Source: an uncultured Pelagibacteraceae bacterium | GTDB lineage: Bacteria > Pseudomonadota > Alphaproteobacteria > Pelagibacterales > Pelagibacteraceae | Length of the DNA stretch: 64,000 nucleotides | Assembly: GCA_902571095.1 (NCBI GenBank) | Contig: CACGAV010000002.1 | Location: 1-64,000 of the forward strand | Reading direction: 5' to 3' | In this document: piece after piece, positions 56,162-64,000 of the stretch | How positions within the stretch are numbered: position 1 is the stretch's first letter | How the letters are laid out: every line of letters begins with the position of its first letter | The notes under the pieces: model-generated | What the model was told of the DNA's origin: nothing | Database searches by the model: none | The model's input: the letters and a program-made list of their open reading frames with translations, nothing else | Translations under genes and position numbers: made by a program

Positions 56162-57116
56162 ACTTAAAAAAATTAAAAGCGATGCTTCTTTCAGAGAGTT
56201 TTTTAGACTTTATAAGGGAAAAAAAACCTCAATTATTATAACTGCTAAAAAAGAACGTTTTAAAAATCTTATTGTTTATACTTCAATAAATAAATTTTTA
56301 ATAAAGAGAGGAATTTTTACACCAAAACTAATTAGTAGCCACTTTAAAGAAGGAATAATTGAAATTGAAGATTTAGGAAAAGACAAACTTTTAGATCATA
56401 TAAGAGTCTCGAAAAATAAATTTTTTTATTATAAAAAATGCGTAGATTTGATTCTGAAACTTCAAAAAATTACCCCTCCAAAAAAAATAAAAATTGAATC
56501 TAAAAAATATCTAAATTTTTCTAAATATAATATTTCAGAACTTCATAAGGAGTCAGATTTATTTTTTGACTGGTACTTATATGGGGTTTTAGGAAAAAAA
56601 AAATCAAAAAAATTTAAATTTAAAATAAAGAGAGAACTTAACAAGATTTATAAAAAAATTGTTTTTAAAAATAATTTTTTGGTCCATAGGGATTTCCACG
56701 TTTCAAATATTATGTATATAAATAAAAAATTAGGATTAATTGATACACAGGATGCTATAGCAGGGAATCCAGCATATGATCTTGCATCACTTATTGACGA
56801 TGTGAGGTTAAAAGTTCCAAATAAAATTAAACTCGATACATTCAATTATTATGTAAAAAAATCTAACAATAAAAATTATAAAACTATATCACTTAAAAAT
56901 GACTTTGATATTTTGTCAGTCCAAAGGAATTTAAAAATTTTAGGAATATTTTTTAGACTTTATTTAAGAGATAATAAGAAAGAATACCTAAAATATTTAC
57001 CTTATGTGTGGACTCTTTTAGAAAAAAGGATGAAGAATAATATTTTTAATAATTTAGAGAAAATTCTTTCAAAAGCAGTAAGTAAAAAATTAAGAAAAAA
57101 AAGATTTTTTAAATGA
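56151..57116 (+). CDS. Sugar kinase of aminoglycoside phosphotransferase fold (AmgK-like)
   Basis: AmgK phosphorylates the anomeric position of N-acetylmuramic acid or N-acetylglucosamine during peptidoglycan recycling. The fold motifs are visible: catalytic loop VHRDFHVSNIMYI (Asp181) and metal loop GLIDTQDAIAGNPAYDLASLI (Asp198), as in AmgK, with DASFREFFRL near the start, a form common in this family. I start it at ATG 56151; the frame before it begins with TTG and overlaps tsaE. The gene after it encodes the matching nucleotidyltransferase and begins at the last codons, which supports the recycling role. 321 residues. Confidence 0.8.
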   Translation: MQFKLKKIKSDASFREFFRLYKGKKTSIIITAKKERFKNLIVYTSINKFLIKRGIFTPKLISSHFKEGIIEIEDLGKDKLLDHIRVSKNKFFYYKKCVDLILKLQKITPPKKIKIESKKYLNFSKYNISELHKESDLFFDWYLYGVLGKKKSKKFKFKIKRELNKIYKKIVFKNNFLVHRDFHVSNIMYINKKLGLIDTQDAIAGNPAYDLASLIDDVRLKVPNKIKLDTFNYYVKKSNNKNYKTISLKNDFDILSVQRNLKILGIFFRLYLRDNKKEYLKYLPYVWTLLEKRMKNNIFNNLEKILSKAVSKKLRKKRFFK

Positions 57117-57811
57117 AAATTAAAAAAGCGATAATATTGGGAGCAGGTTATGGTAAAAGAATGCACCCAATTACAAAAAAAGTTCCAAAACCATTAATTA
57201 AAATTAAAAATACTACTCTACTTGAAAATAGTATAAAATTCTTGATCTCAATAGGCGTCAAACATATTGTAATAAATACACATTATCTTCATAAGCAGAT
57301 TTTTAGATATATAAAAGGAAAAAAATTTTCATCGAAGATTGATTTAATATTTGAAAAGAGAAAGATATTAAATACAGGTGGAGGAATTTTGAACGCTTCT
57401 AGAAATTTTAAAAATCAAATATTTTTTGTACTGAACCCAGATACTTTGTGGAAAAAAGAACATAAAAAGGATTTTAAAAATCTCGAAAAAGTTTACAAAA
57501 AATATAAAAAACCAGCTTTATTATTAGTTCGAAAAAATAAAAGTTTTGATAAGTCTTTCAAAGGTGATTTTAACTTAAATAATGAAAAAGAGATCCTAAG
57601 ACAAAAAAATAATAATTTTATTTTCACTGGAGCACAAATAATTTCGAGAAATGTCTTTAAATCTAAAAAAGTCAAACCCTTTTCAATGAATATAGTTTGG
57701 GATACTTTAATTAAAAAGGGTGATCTCATTGGCACAATTAGTAAACAAAAGTTTTATCACGTTAATAATTATAAAATATACAAAAGATTGGTAAAAAAGT
57801 TTAAATATTAA
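57113..57811 (+). CDS. Sugar-1-phosphate nucleotidyltransferase (MurU-like)
   Basis: MurU transfers UMP to N-acetylmuramic acid 1-phosphate, giving UDP-MurNAc for reuse. The 232-residue protein begins with the nucleotidyltransferase signature ILGAGYGKRMHPITKKVPKPLIKI (about 8-31), then VINTHYLHKQI and the sugar-site NTGGGILNA, with FFVLNPDTLW as metal loop. It overlaps the AmgK-like gene by 4 bp, so the kinase and transferase are probably translated together. Other nucleotidyltransferase substrates are possible; the pairing is the main argument for MurU. It is convergent with gpmA, overlapping 11 bp. Confidence 0.8.
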   Translation: MKIKKAIILGAGYGKRMHPITKKVPKPLIKIKNTTLLENSIKFLISIGVKHIVINTHYLHKQIFRYIKGKKFSSKIDLIFEKRKILNTGGGILNASRNFKNQIFFVLNPDTLWKKEHKKDFKNLEKVYKKYKKPALLLVRKNKSFDKSFKGDFNLNNEKEILRQKNNNFIFTGAQIISRNVFKSKKVKPFSMNIVWDTLIKKGDLIGTISKQKFYHVNNYKIYKRLVKKFKY

Positions 57812-58514
57812 ATATTATTTCTTTTTTTCGCGACTGATCTAAATACTTTGAGCTTAAAACTTTTCCATTTTTATCAAAATCAATTAACAATGGATTTCCT
57901 GTTGGTATCTCAAACAAATTGATACTTTTGTCAGAAATATTAAAAATTTTTTTACCCAAAGCTCTGATAGTATTTCCATGTGCGGAAAGGATAACATTTT
58001 TATTTTCTCTAAGAAAATGATCAATATTTTTTTCAAAAAATGGAACAACACGATTATATGTATCTTTTAAAGACTCAGTATTAGGTATTTTTTTTAGATT
58101 TTTATACATAATATCATTATGCGAACTGTATTTTGAATCTTGATTAAGTTTTGGAGGGGGAATATCCCAAGACCGTCTATATTTTTTAAATTGTTCTTCA
58201 CCTATTTTTTGTTTTGTCTCATTTTTATTTAGTCCTGTAAGAGAACCGTAGTGTCTCTCGTTAAGTTGCCAGGCTTTAATATAATCTAAGTCTTTTCCGA
58301 GAACCTCCAAAATAATTTCAAGAGTATTTATTGCTCTTTTTAAATAAGATGTAAAACAAACATCTAAATCTATACTTAGGTTTTTTAATAGTTTTCCAGA
58401 TTTTTCAGCTTCAAGTACGCCTTTTTTTGATAGGTCAACATCGACCCAACCTGTGAAACGATTTTCAGCGTTCCAAGTGCTTTGTCCATGCCTGATTGCT
58501 ATGAGCTTGCCCAT
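57801..58514 (-). CDS. gpmA: 2,3-bisphosphoglycerate-dependent phosphoglycerate mutase
   Basis: GpmA interconverts 3- and 2-phosphoglycerate in glycolysis and gluconeogenesis. The phosphohistidine motif is AIRHGQSTWNAENRFTGWVDVDLSKKG with His9, and the second catalytic His is in ILSAHGNTIRAL. AWQLNERHYGSLTGLNK is typical of the cofactor-dependent mutases. At 237 residues it is close to the usual 230-250. It is convergent with the MurU-like gene and divergent from cutA across 35 bp. Confidence 0.97.
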   Translation of the reverse strand: MGKLIAIRHGQSTWNAENRFTGWVDVDLSKKGVLEAEKSGKLLKNLSIDLDVCFTSYLKRAINTLEIILEVLGKDLDYIKAWQLNERHYGSLTGLNKNETKQKIGEEQFKKYRRSWDIPPPKLNQDSKYSSHNDIMYKNLKKIPNTESLKDTYNRVVPFFEKNIDHFLRENKNVILSAHGNTIRALGKKIFNISDKSINLFEIPTGNPLLIDFDKNGKVLSSKYLDQSRKKEIIFNI

Positions 58515-58549
58515 TGAATATAGTACATCTAATATAATAAATTATTTAC

Positions 58550-58864
58550 ATGAAGGGTATTAAATTCTTTTATATTACCTGCCCCAAAAAAAAAGAAGCG
58601 CATAAAATAGCTGCATTTCTTGTAAAAAAGAAACTCATAGCATGTGCAAACATAATTAATAATGTCGAATCAATATTTTTCTGGGAAGGAAAAGCAACAA
58701 AATCAAAAGAAATTTTAGTTGTAGGAAAGACATTGAATAAAAATGTTCAAAAAATTATTAAAAATGTCAAAAAAATGCACAGCTATAAAGTTCCCTGTAT
58801 AATTTTTTTTGATATAAAAAATGGAAACACAGATTTTTTAAAATGGATTATAAAATCAGTATAA
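58550..58864 (+). CDS. cutA: Divalent cation tolerance protein CutA
   Basis: CutA is a small trimeric cytosolic protein of the PII-like fold, named for copper tolerance in E. coli. The 104-residue product has YITCPKKKEAHKIAAFLVKKKLIACANIINNVESIFFWEGK and the later HSYKVPCIIFF, all characteristic. A TATAAT lies at 58533-58538, so a leader of about 5 nt is likely. The following VanZ-like gene starts inside its last codons (22 bp overlap). Confidence 0.95.
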   Translation: MKGIKFFYITCPKKKEAHKIAAFLVKKKLIACANIINNVESIFFWEGKATKSKEILVVGKTLNKNVQKIIKNVKKMHSYKVPCIIFFDIKNGNTDFLKWIIKSV

Positions 58865-59241
58865 TTCGTTATTTGTATTATATTTCTTTTCTAGGTCTAT
58901 TAATTTTATACCTTTTTCCAGGAAGTTTAATTGGATATTTTTTTTATGGAGACTTTACCCAACAACCAAATATGATACCTAACCCGTTAGGAACGTCGAT
59001 TAATCATGCTCTTGCATTTTTTTATTTCTCTATACTTGGCTTAATTGCCTTTGTTGAAACAACAAAATTTAAACAGAATTTAATTTTTATTATTGGTCTG
59101 GCAATAATACTGGAGCTATTTCATTTAATTATACCAAATAGATCCTTTCAGTTTATAGACCTTTTGTCAAATTTACTTGGAACATTTTTAGCTATTGTTA
59201 TAGTATTTTTTTATAGGAGATATAAAAATGGAAAAATTTGA
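58843..59241 (+). CDS. VanZ-like membrane protein
   Basis: The 132-residue protein has four hydrophobic helices (about 8-30, 50-68, 76-96, 103-124). The layout, with a conserved NHALAFFYFSILGL segment and ELFHLIIPNRSFQFIDLLSNLLGTFLA, resembles the VanZ-like family, in which the Glu and Arg/Asp of that second region are conserved. Function of the family is mostly unknown; VanZ itself gives low teicoplanin resistance. It overlaps cutA by 22 bp and the zeta-inhibitor gene by 14 bp. Confidence 0.72.
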   Translation: MDYKISIIRYLYYISFLGLLILYLFPGSLIGYFFYGDFTQQPNMIPNPLGTSINHALAFFYFSILGLIAFVETTKFKQNLIFIIGLAIILELFHLIIPNRSFQFIDLLSNLLGTFLAIVIVFFYRRYKNGKI

Positions 59242-59536
59242 CGAACGAAAAAAATCTTTTGAAAAAAAATTTGCTCACGATGAGGAATTAAAATTTAAAG
59301 TTGCATCAAGAAGAAATAAATATTTAGGTCAGTGGGCATCTCAAAAACTTGGTTTTGATGAGGAAAAAGAGAAAGAATACATCCAGGCTGTAATAAAATC
59401 TGATTTTCAAGAAGCAGGTGATGAAGATGTTTTTAGAAAAATTAAAGAAGATTTAAAAGATTTCAATATTTCAGATAATGACATACGAGATAAAATGAAA
59501 GAATTTAATGAAAAAGCTAAAACTGATTTTATTTAG
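59228..59536 (+). CDS. DUF1476 protein, F1Fo-ATPase zeta-type inhibitor
   Basis: The 102-residue, highly charged helical protein starts MEKFDERKKSFEKKFAHDEELKFKVASRRNKYLGQWASQKLG, the hallmark of DUF1476. In Paracoccus denitrificans this family is the zeta subunit, which stops ATP hydrolysis by F1Fo-ATPase through its N-terminal segment. The basic-acidic N-terminus here is intact, so the same role is likely. It overlaps the VanZ-like gene by 14 bp and the nuclease gene by 29 bp. Confidence 0.88.
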   Translation: MEKFDERKKSFEKKFAHDEELKFKVASRRNKYLGQWASQKLGFDEEKEKEYIQAVIKSDFQEAGDEDVFRKIKEDLKDFNISDNDIRDKMKEFNEKAKTDFI

Positions 59537-60023
59537 CGTTTTTTTATTTCTTTCCTTTTACAACTTATCTATTTCTTTTGAACAAATAATTTCAGGAAAA
59601 GCTTCAGTATTAGATGGAGATACAATTAAAATAAACAAAAAAAAAATTAGACTTTTTGGAATTGATGCACCAGAAAAAAACCAATTTTGTAAAAAAAGTT
59701 ATTTAACTTTCCTTATTTTTAATTTTCAAAAAGATTATCCCTGCGGAAAGTATTCTACTCTTGCATTGACCAATAAATTAAAAGGAAAAAATATTAGATG
59801 TATTTTAGAGGATAATAAGGATAAATATAATAGGAATATAGGGACTTGTTTTGTTGGTAAAAAAGATATTAATTCTTGGCTTGTAAAAAACGGTCATGCA
59901 ATTGCATACAAAAGATACTCCAAAAAATACATAATTGAGGAAAAACACGCAAAAGAAAACAAATTAGGAATTTGGCGAGGTTCTTTTATAAAACCAGAAA
60001 AATGGAGGAGAATTATGAAATAA
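59508..60023 (+). CDS. Secreted nuclease, staphylococcal nuclease (SNase) fold
   Basis: A signal peptide (about residues 1-24, LKLILFSVFLFLSFYNLSIS) is followed by an OB-fold nuclease domain of the thermonuclease type: VLDGDTIKI (34-42) with Asp residues for calcium, IRLFGIDAPE (47-56), and DKYNRNIG with the catalytic Arg109. Such enzymes cleave DNA and RNA, here in the periplasm or outside the cell. The 171-residue length is near the usual. Its start overlaps the zeta-inhibitor gene by 29 bp and its end overlaps the transglycosylase-like gene by 22 bp, so translation is probably linked. Confidence 0.87.
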   Translation: MKKLKLILFSVFLFLSFYNLSISFEQIISGKASVLDGDTIKINKKKIRLFGIDAPEKNQFCKKSYLTFLIFNFQKDYPCGKYSTLALTNKLKGKNIRCILEDNKDKYNRNIGTCFVGKKDINSWLVKNGHAIAYKRYSKKYIIEEKHAKENKLGIWRGSFIKPEKWRRIMK

Positions 60024-60649
60024 ATTCTTGTATAAAAGAAAAAGTGATTCATTTTTCAAAATCTAAAAATTTTTTATTAGTAATTTTTTTTCTTTTATCA
60101 GCTTGCTCTTCTGTTCCAAAAAATACAAAAAATAGCTGTGCAATCTTTGAAGATCGTTATTTGTGGTACAAGCATACTAAAAAAGTTGAACAAAAATGGG
60201 GTGTACCAGTTTATATTCAGTTAGCATTTGTTAAAAAAGAAAGTGACTTTAATTGGCTAGCAAAACCCCCACGTCATAAATTATTTAAGGTTATCCCATA
60301 TAAGCGTAAATCAAGTTCTTTTGGATATTCTCAGGCAATTAGGGGTACGTGGGAACAATATAAAAATGAAACCGGAAATAAATTAGCCACAAGAGCAAGA
60401 TTTAAAGACTCTGTTGATTTTATTGGTTGGTATGTGAATAAGACTAACAAATTATTAAAGATACCCAAAAACGATGCATATCGGCAGTACTTAGCTTATT
60501 ATAAAGGCTGGGGTGATTATAAAAATTATTCTAAGGATAAAAAGGCAATAATATATGCTAAATCTACAAAGGATATTGCCTCTACTTATAGAAAGCAGCT
60601 TACAATGTGTAGGGATAAGTTAAATAAAAAAAAATATATTATTTACTAA
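60002..60649 (+). CDS. Lipoprotein with lytic transglycosylase-like domain
   Basis: The hydrophobic run FLLVIFFLLSACSS carries a lipobox LSAC. With ATG 60002 the acylated Cys is residue 35, long for a signal peptide; a GTG at 60044 would put it at 21 and remove the overlap with the nuclease gene, so it may be the true start. The mature part has PVYIQLAFVKKESDFNWLA, with the catalytic-type Glu of the lysozyme-like fold, and SSSFGYSQAIRGTWEQYKNETG, as in SLT enzymes, then RQYLAYYKGWGDY. It may cut glycan strands. It is convergent with the RND pump, overlapping 11 bp. Confidence 0.78.
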   Translation: MEENYEINSCIKEKVIHFSKSKNFLLVIFFLLSACSSVPKNTKNSCAIFEDRYLWYKHTKKVEQKWGVPVYIQLAFVKKESDFNWLAKPPRHKLFKVIPYKRKSSSFGYSQAIRGTWEQYKNETGNKLATRARFKDSVDFIGWYVNKTNKLLKIPKNDAYRQYLAYYKGWGDYKNYSKDKKAIIYAKSTKDIASTYRKQLTMCRDKLNKKKYIIY

Positions 60650-63600
60650 GCTCTTTATCTAACTGAATATCTACTTCGTCCACTCTTTTTGAGTTTTTAC
60701 AAAGTAATAAATAAAATACTGGAGTAGTAAACAAAGTTAGAAAAGTACTAATAAGCATTCCACCAAATATCGTACAACCTACAGCCAATCTTATTCCTTC
60801 CCCAGCTCCTGGACCAATATTACCTATTATTAGTGGTATCATTGCAATTAAGGTTGATAAACTTGTCATCATAATTGGTCTGAATCTTCTTAAACATGAT
60901 TCAACTATAGCATTTTCAATACTTTTACCTTTAAGCCTAAGTTGATTTGCCCAATCAACTATTAAAATACTATTTTTTGTTGCTATTCCAATTAAAACAA
61001 CCAAAGCAATCTGTGAAAAAATATTAATAGTACTATTGAATAACAGAATAAAAATTAGTCCACCTAATGCTGCTAAAGGAACAGTCAACATTACAACAAA
61101 AGGTTGTCGCCAGGCATTAAAAGTACCTGCCATTACAAGATATGCACTTACTAAAGCTAAAGCAAAAATTATAATTAATTCACTTGAAGCTTCTTTAAGA
61201 TCTAAAGATTTACCCTTAAAAAAAATACCAGCTGTTGGTGCTTCCTCATCAATAGTTTTTTCAATAAAGTTTAATGCCTCATTTAACGTGTATCCTCCCA
61301 CTAATCGGGCCGTGAGGGTCACAGACTTAGATCTTTGATACCGAGTTAATAACTTAGGAGAACCTCTTTCTTCAAAGCTTACTACATTAGCTAACGAAAT
61401 TAATTTTCCAGTAGTATCAGATCTTACAAATATTTTGCTAAGACTTTCAGTCTTTCTTCTATCTCGAAGATCTGCTTGTAAAATAATTGGATATTCTTTT
61501 CCAGACTCATTAAGTGTAGTAACAGTTTTTCCTGAAAATAAAGTTTCTATAGATCTACCTATCGCTTGAATTGATAGGCCAAGATCTTTTGCCTTATTTT
61601 CATCTATTACAAGCTGAACTTCAGGTTTATTTTTTGAATAATCTGAAGTTATATCTGCTAAACCTCTATTTTTCCTAAGTTTACTTATTACTGAATTCTG
61701 CCACTTATAAAGACTTTCATATGAAGGTCCAGTCATTGTAACAACAACAGGTTTTTGATAATTACTCACACGGACTGAATTAGGTGTTAATGGAAAAGCC
61801 ATTGTTCCAGGAACTGTCACAATTTTACCAATTGCTTTACGAACAATCTTTTGGGCGCTATCTTTTCTATCTTTCCAGTTGTCTAACAAAGCAATTATTA
61901 TAAAGCTATTATAAGATTGAGACGACCTTCCAAAACCAGGTACTCTCATTATTAGCTTTTGATAAGGTTCATTATCATCTTGTAATAAAGGCAGTAATCT
62001 TTTTTCCACTTTTTCAGCTTTATCAACAGTGTATTCAAAAGATGAAGACTCATCAGTTTTGCCAAATACTAAATAAACACCTCTGTCTGGATTTCTCTCA
62101 AGTAAAGTTTTTGGTGTAATTTTGAAAAGAAAACTTGCAAAAAAAACCACGAATATCATAAACCAAATTATGGTTTTTGGTTTTTTAATCCAATATTTCA
62201 AAGTTTCGTAATAAAATTCTCCAAATGAGTCAAACAATCTTTCAAATTTTAGGATTAATTTAGATCTTGTTTTTTTTCTATTAAGTAATTTTGATCCTAA
62301 CATTGGAGCAATTGATAATGCTGTAAAAGTACTTATTACAATTGTAATCGAGAGTGTTATTGCCATTTCTCTAAACAAAGTTCCGCTTATACCTTCTATA
62401 AATAACAATGGTGCAAATGTAGCTAAAAGTATTATGCTAGTCGATAAAATTGCAAAGATGACATTTTTTGATCCTGTTGCTGCTGCGACGAGCGGAGAAT
62501 CTCCATTTTCAACTCTATGGTAAATTGACTCGGTCATTACTACGCTATCATCTGTCACGATCGCTACACTTAGGATTATAGCAAGAAGAGTAAAAACATT
62601 TACTGTAAGACCAAAAATCCATAAACCTAAACAAGCACCAATCAAACTTACCGGTAATGTCACTGCCGGAACAATTGTTGCTCTTATATTCCCTAAAAAA
62701 AGATAAATAATAGCAACTACCAAAGCTAAAGCTAAAATTATAGATTGATAACACATTTGAATTGCCTCTTTAATGTAAGTAGCTCTATCGAAACTAACAG
62801 ATAATTTAAGCCCGTCCGGAAGCGTTTTATTTACCTCTTCAATCTTATTTCTTATATTTTTTGATAGTGTTACAGTACTTTCATTTGTTCTCGCATAAAT
62901 ACCTATGCCAACAGTATTTTCATTTAAAGCATCTGGACTTTGTGCTTTAAATAAAGTTTTTTCTGAAACAGGACCATATTTTATTTCACCCAAATCACCT
63001 AAAGTAATAATTTTGCCCTTAATTTTTTTTATTGGTAATTTTTTAATTGAATTAATATCGGTATACGTTTTTCCTAAATCAAGTGTTAGGTCTACATTAT
63101 TCGCTTCCAAAGTTCCTGCTGGCACAGCAATATTATTTTTTCTTATCGAATTTTCTACTTCTCTAATGTCTAAGTCGTTTGCACTTAATTTAACCGGATT
63201 AAGGTATGCTCTTACTGCTTTCTCATTAATTCCTCCAACAATTACTCTTCCAGTTCCAGAGACAGAACTAAAAGCGTCTACCAAATTCCTTTTTACATAA
63301 TCTCCTATATCAAGAGAACTCCAACTACTGCTACTAACCGATAACCACATGCTTGTAGAAAATCCTGCTGATGCTTTTCTTACTTCCGGTGCCTTACTAT
63401 CATCAGGTAAATTATCTATAATTCTTGCAATTCTTTCACGTATATCATTTGCGGCGTCATCAATTTTTATGCTTGTAAAAAATTCAATTTTAATAGTACT
63501 TCTGCCAATTTCAGAAAGTGTATCAATTGATTTAATGCCCTCTGCACCACCAATTGCTAATTCAATTGGCTCAGAAATTTCGGAAGCAATTATTGATGGA

Positions 63601-63770
63601 CTTGCACCCGTATATTGGGTTGATATTACAACTTCAGGAGGCTGAAGATTTTTTGGTAGTTCTCTGGTGCTTAGCTCAAAAAAAGTGTAAAGACCAAAAA
63701 TTACAATCAGCATAGAAAAAACAGCACTCAAAACTGGTCTTTTTATATTAAGCAAACAAAAGTTATGCAT
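60639..63770 (-). CDS. RND efflux pump permease (AcrB/HAE1 family)
   Basis: The 1043-residue protein is an inner membrane drug/proton antiporter. It has 12 membrane helices in the usual two sets (one near residue 15, then six between about 340-550 and the rest between about 860-1020) and two large periplasmic loops. VTDDSVVMTESIYHRVENG carries the paired Asp residues of the proton relay in helix 4, and LVVLIGIATKNSILIVDWANQLR the Lys-containing helix 10. It lies 1 bp downstream of the adaptor gene on the same strand. The outer membrane factor is not within the window. Substrates cannot be told from sequence. Confidence 0.95.
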   Translation of the reverse strand: MHNFCLLNIKRPVLSAVFSMLIVIFGLYTFFELSTRELPKNLQPPEVVISTQYTGASPSIIASEISEPIELAIGGAEGIKSIDTLSEIGRSTIKIEFFTSIKIDDAANDIRERIARIIDNLPDDSKAPEVRKASAGFSTSMWLSVSSSSWSSLDIGDYVKRNLVDAFSSVSGTGRVIVGGINEKAVRAYLNPVKLSANDLDIREVENSIRKNNIAVPAGTLEANNVDLTLDLGKTYTDINSIKKLPIKKIKGKIITLGDLGEIKYGPVSEKTLFKAQSPDALNENTVGIGIYARTNESTVTLSKNIRNKIEEVNKTLPDGLKLSVSFDRATYIKEAIQMCYQSIILALALVVAIIYLFLGNIRATIVPAVTLPVSLIGACLGLWIFGLTVNVFTLLAIILSVAIVTDDSVVMTESIYHRVENGDSPLVAAATGSKNVIFAILSTSIILLATFAPLLFIEGISGTLFREMAITLSITIVISTFTALSIAPMLGSKLLNRKKTRSKLILKFERLFDSFGEFYYETLKYWIKKPKTIIWFMIFVVFFASFLFKITPKTLLERNPDRGVYLVFGKTDESSSFEYTVDKAEKVEKRLLPLLQDDNEPYQKLIMRVPGFGRSSQSYNSFIIIALLDNWKDRKDSAQKIVRKAIGKIVTVPGTMAFPLTPNSVRVSNYQKPVVVTMTGPSYESLYKWQNSVISKLRKNRGLADITSDYSKNKPEVQLVIDENKAKDLGLSIQAIGRSIETLFSGKTVTTLNESGKEYPIILQADLRDRRKTESLSKIFVRSDTTGKLISLANVVSFEERGSPKLLTRYQRSKSVTLTARLVGGYTLNEALNFIEKTIDEEAPTAGIFFKGKSLDLKEASSELIIIFALALVSAYLVMAGTFNAWRQPFVVMLTVPLAALGGLIFILLFNSTINIFSQIALVVLIGIATKNSILIVDWANQLRLKGKSIENAIVESCLRRFRPIMMTSLSTLIAMIPLIIGNIGPGAGEGIRLAVGCTIFGGMLISTFLTLFTTPVFYLLLCKNSKRVDEVDIQLDKELSK

Positions 63771-63771
63771 A

Positions 63772-64000
63772 TTATTTTATTAATGGTTTAACCTGCATTC
63801 CATCGGCGAGCCTAGCCAAACCTTCTTTAACAATCTTGTCATTTATGATCAAACCTTCTAAAATTTCAAGGTTTCCGCCTTTTCTAATTCCTGTTTTTAC
63901 CTCAATTTTTTCAATTTTGTTATTTTCAACAATTTTGTAAACAAACTTTTTATCATCTTCAAAAATTATACTGGTATCTGCAACAGAGAGTGCTTGCTTT
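63772..64000 (-). CDS. RND efflux periplasmic adaptor, C-terminal part
   Basis: Reading the minus strand from the window edge gives 75 codons to a TAA at 63774-63772. The end IEVKTGIRKGGNLEILEGLI..KIVKEGLARLADGMQVKPLIK matches the last strands of membrane-fusion proteins such as AcrA and MdtA, where an EGL.....DG.PV pattern closes the beta-barrel and membrane-proximal domains. It precedes the permease gene by 1 bp, the standard adaptor-permease order. The rest lies outside the window. Confidence 0.88.
   Translation of the reverse strand, partial: KQALSVADTSIIFEDDKKFVYKIVENNKIEKIEVKTGIRKGGNLEILEGLIINDKIVKEGLARLADGMQVKPLIK

Overview
The window looks like a chromosomal segment of a streamlined, AT-rich marine alphaproteobacterium, most likely of the SAR11 (Pelagibacterales) type. 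The reasons are a very low GC content (judged by eye at about 30%), almost no intergenic DNA, many 1-30 bp gene overlaps, and alphaproteobacterial gene orders: irr/fabA-fabB-fabI, ubiE-ubiB-coaBC, mutM/rpsT/dnaA/dnaN/gyrB, chvI-chvG/ahcY/tsaE/amgK/murU, and RegB/RegA. No tRNA, rRNA, CRISPR array, insertion sequence or prophage was seen. No gene-free stretch reaches 300 bp; the longest is the 219 bp leader of dnaA.

Layout: 1-954 holds the 5' part of dnaK and grpE (minus strand). 995-6458 has rdgB, an LpoA-like periplasmic binding protein divergent from rsmI, a BON-domain lipoprotein and a MaeB-type malic enzyme. 6515-10814 has murJ, trpS, an Nfu-type Fe-S scaffold and a Bax-like glucosaminidase. 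10816-18195 has a polysaccharide deacetylase, a very short tsaB, fur, and the run miaB-phoH-ybeY-lnt-metK. 18293-24722 is the nusA-infB-rbfA-rpsO-pnp operon, preceded by a hairpin with a T tract. 24729-28262 has a small unknown protein and fabI-fabB-fabA, divergent from irr. 28286-30774 has katG with a strong promoter and a DUF2061 gene. 30771-36345 carries SH3, moeB, coaBC, ubiB, ubiE (minus) and mutM (plus). 36387-42863 has rpsT, dnaA, dnaN, gyrB and regB. 42869-47015 is a four-gene polyamine operon (minus). 47175-49258 has regA, bioY and an ABC ATPase. 49304-57811 has polA, chvI-chvG, ahcY, tsaE, amgK-like and murU-like genes. 57801-64000 has gpmA, cutA, a VanZ-like gene, the F1-ATPase zeta inhibitor (DUF1476), a secreted nuclease, a lytic transglycosylase-like lipoprotein, and an RND efflux pump with the 3' end of its adaptor gene.

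Most of the content is core housekeeping: translation factors, replication initiation, unsaturated fatty acid synthesis, ubiquinone and CoA synthesis, and the methyl cycle (metK, ahcY). Three regulatory systems are complete or nearly so: RegB/RegA (redox), ChvG/ChvI (envelope) and the Fur-family pair Fur and Irr. Several genes usually found inside these clusters are absent from their expected places (rimP, truB, recF, corC, yraN, rimI), which fits genome reduction.

The parts most worth a second look are the polyamine operon, which joins a decarboxylase, a deoxyhypusine-synthase-like enzyme, agmatine deiminase and an N-carbamoylputrescine amidase; an Irr-box-like palindrome inside the katG promoter; the possible attenuator in front of nusA; a palindromic two-way promoter between an ABC ATPase gene and polA; and a half-length TsaB whose start overlaps the start of a divergent gene.
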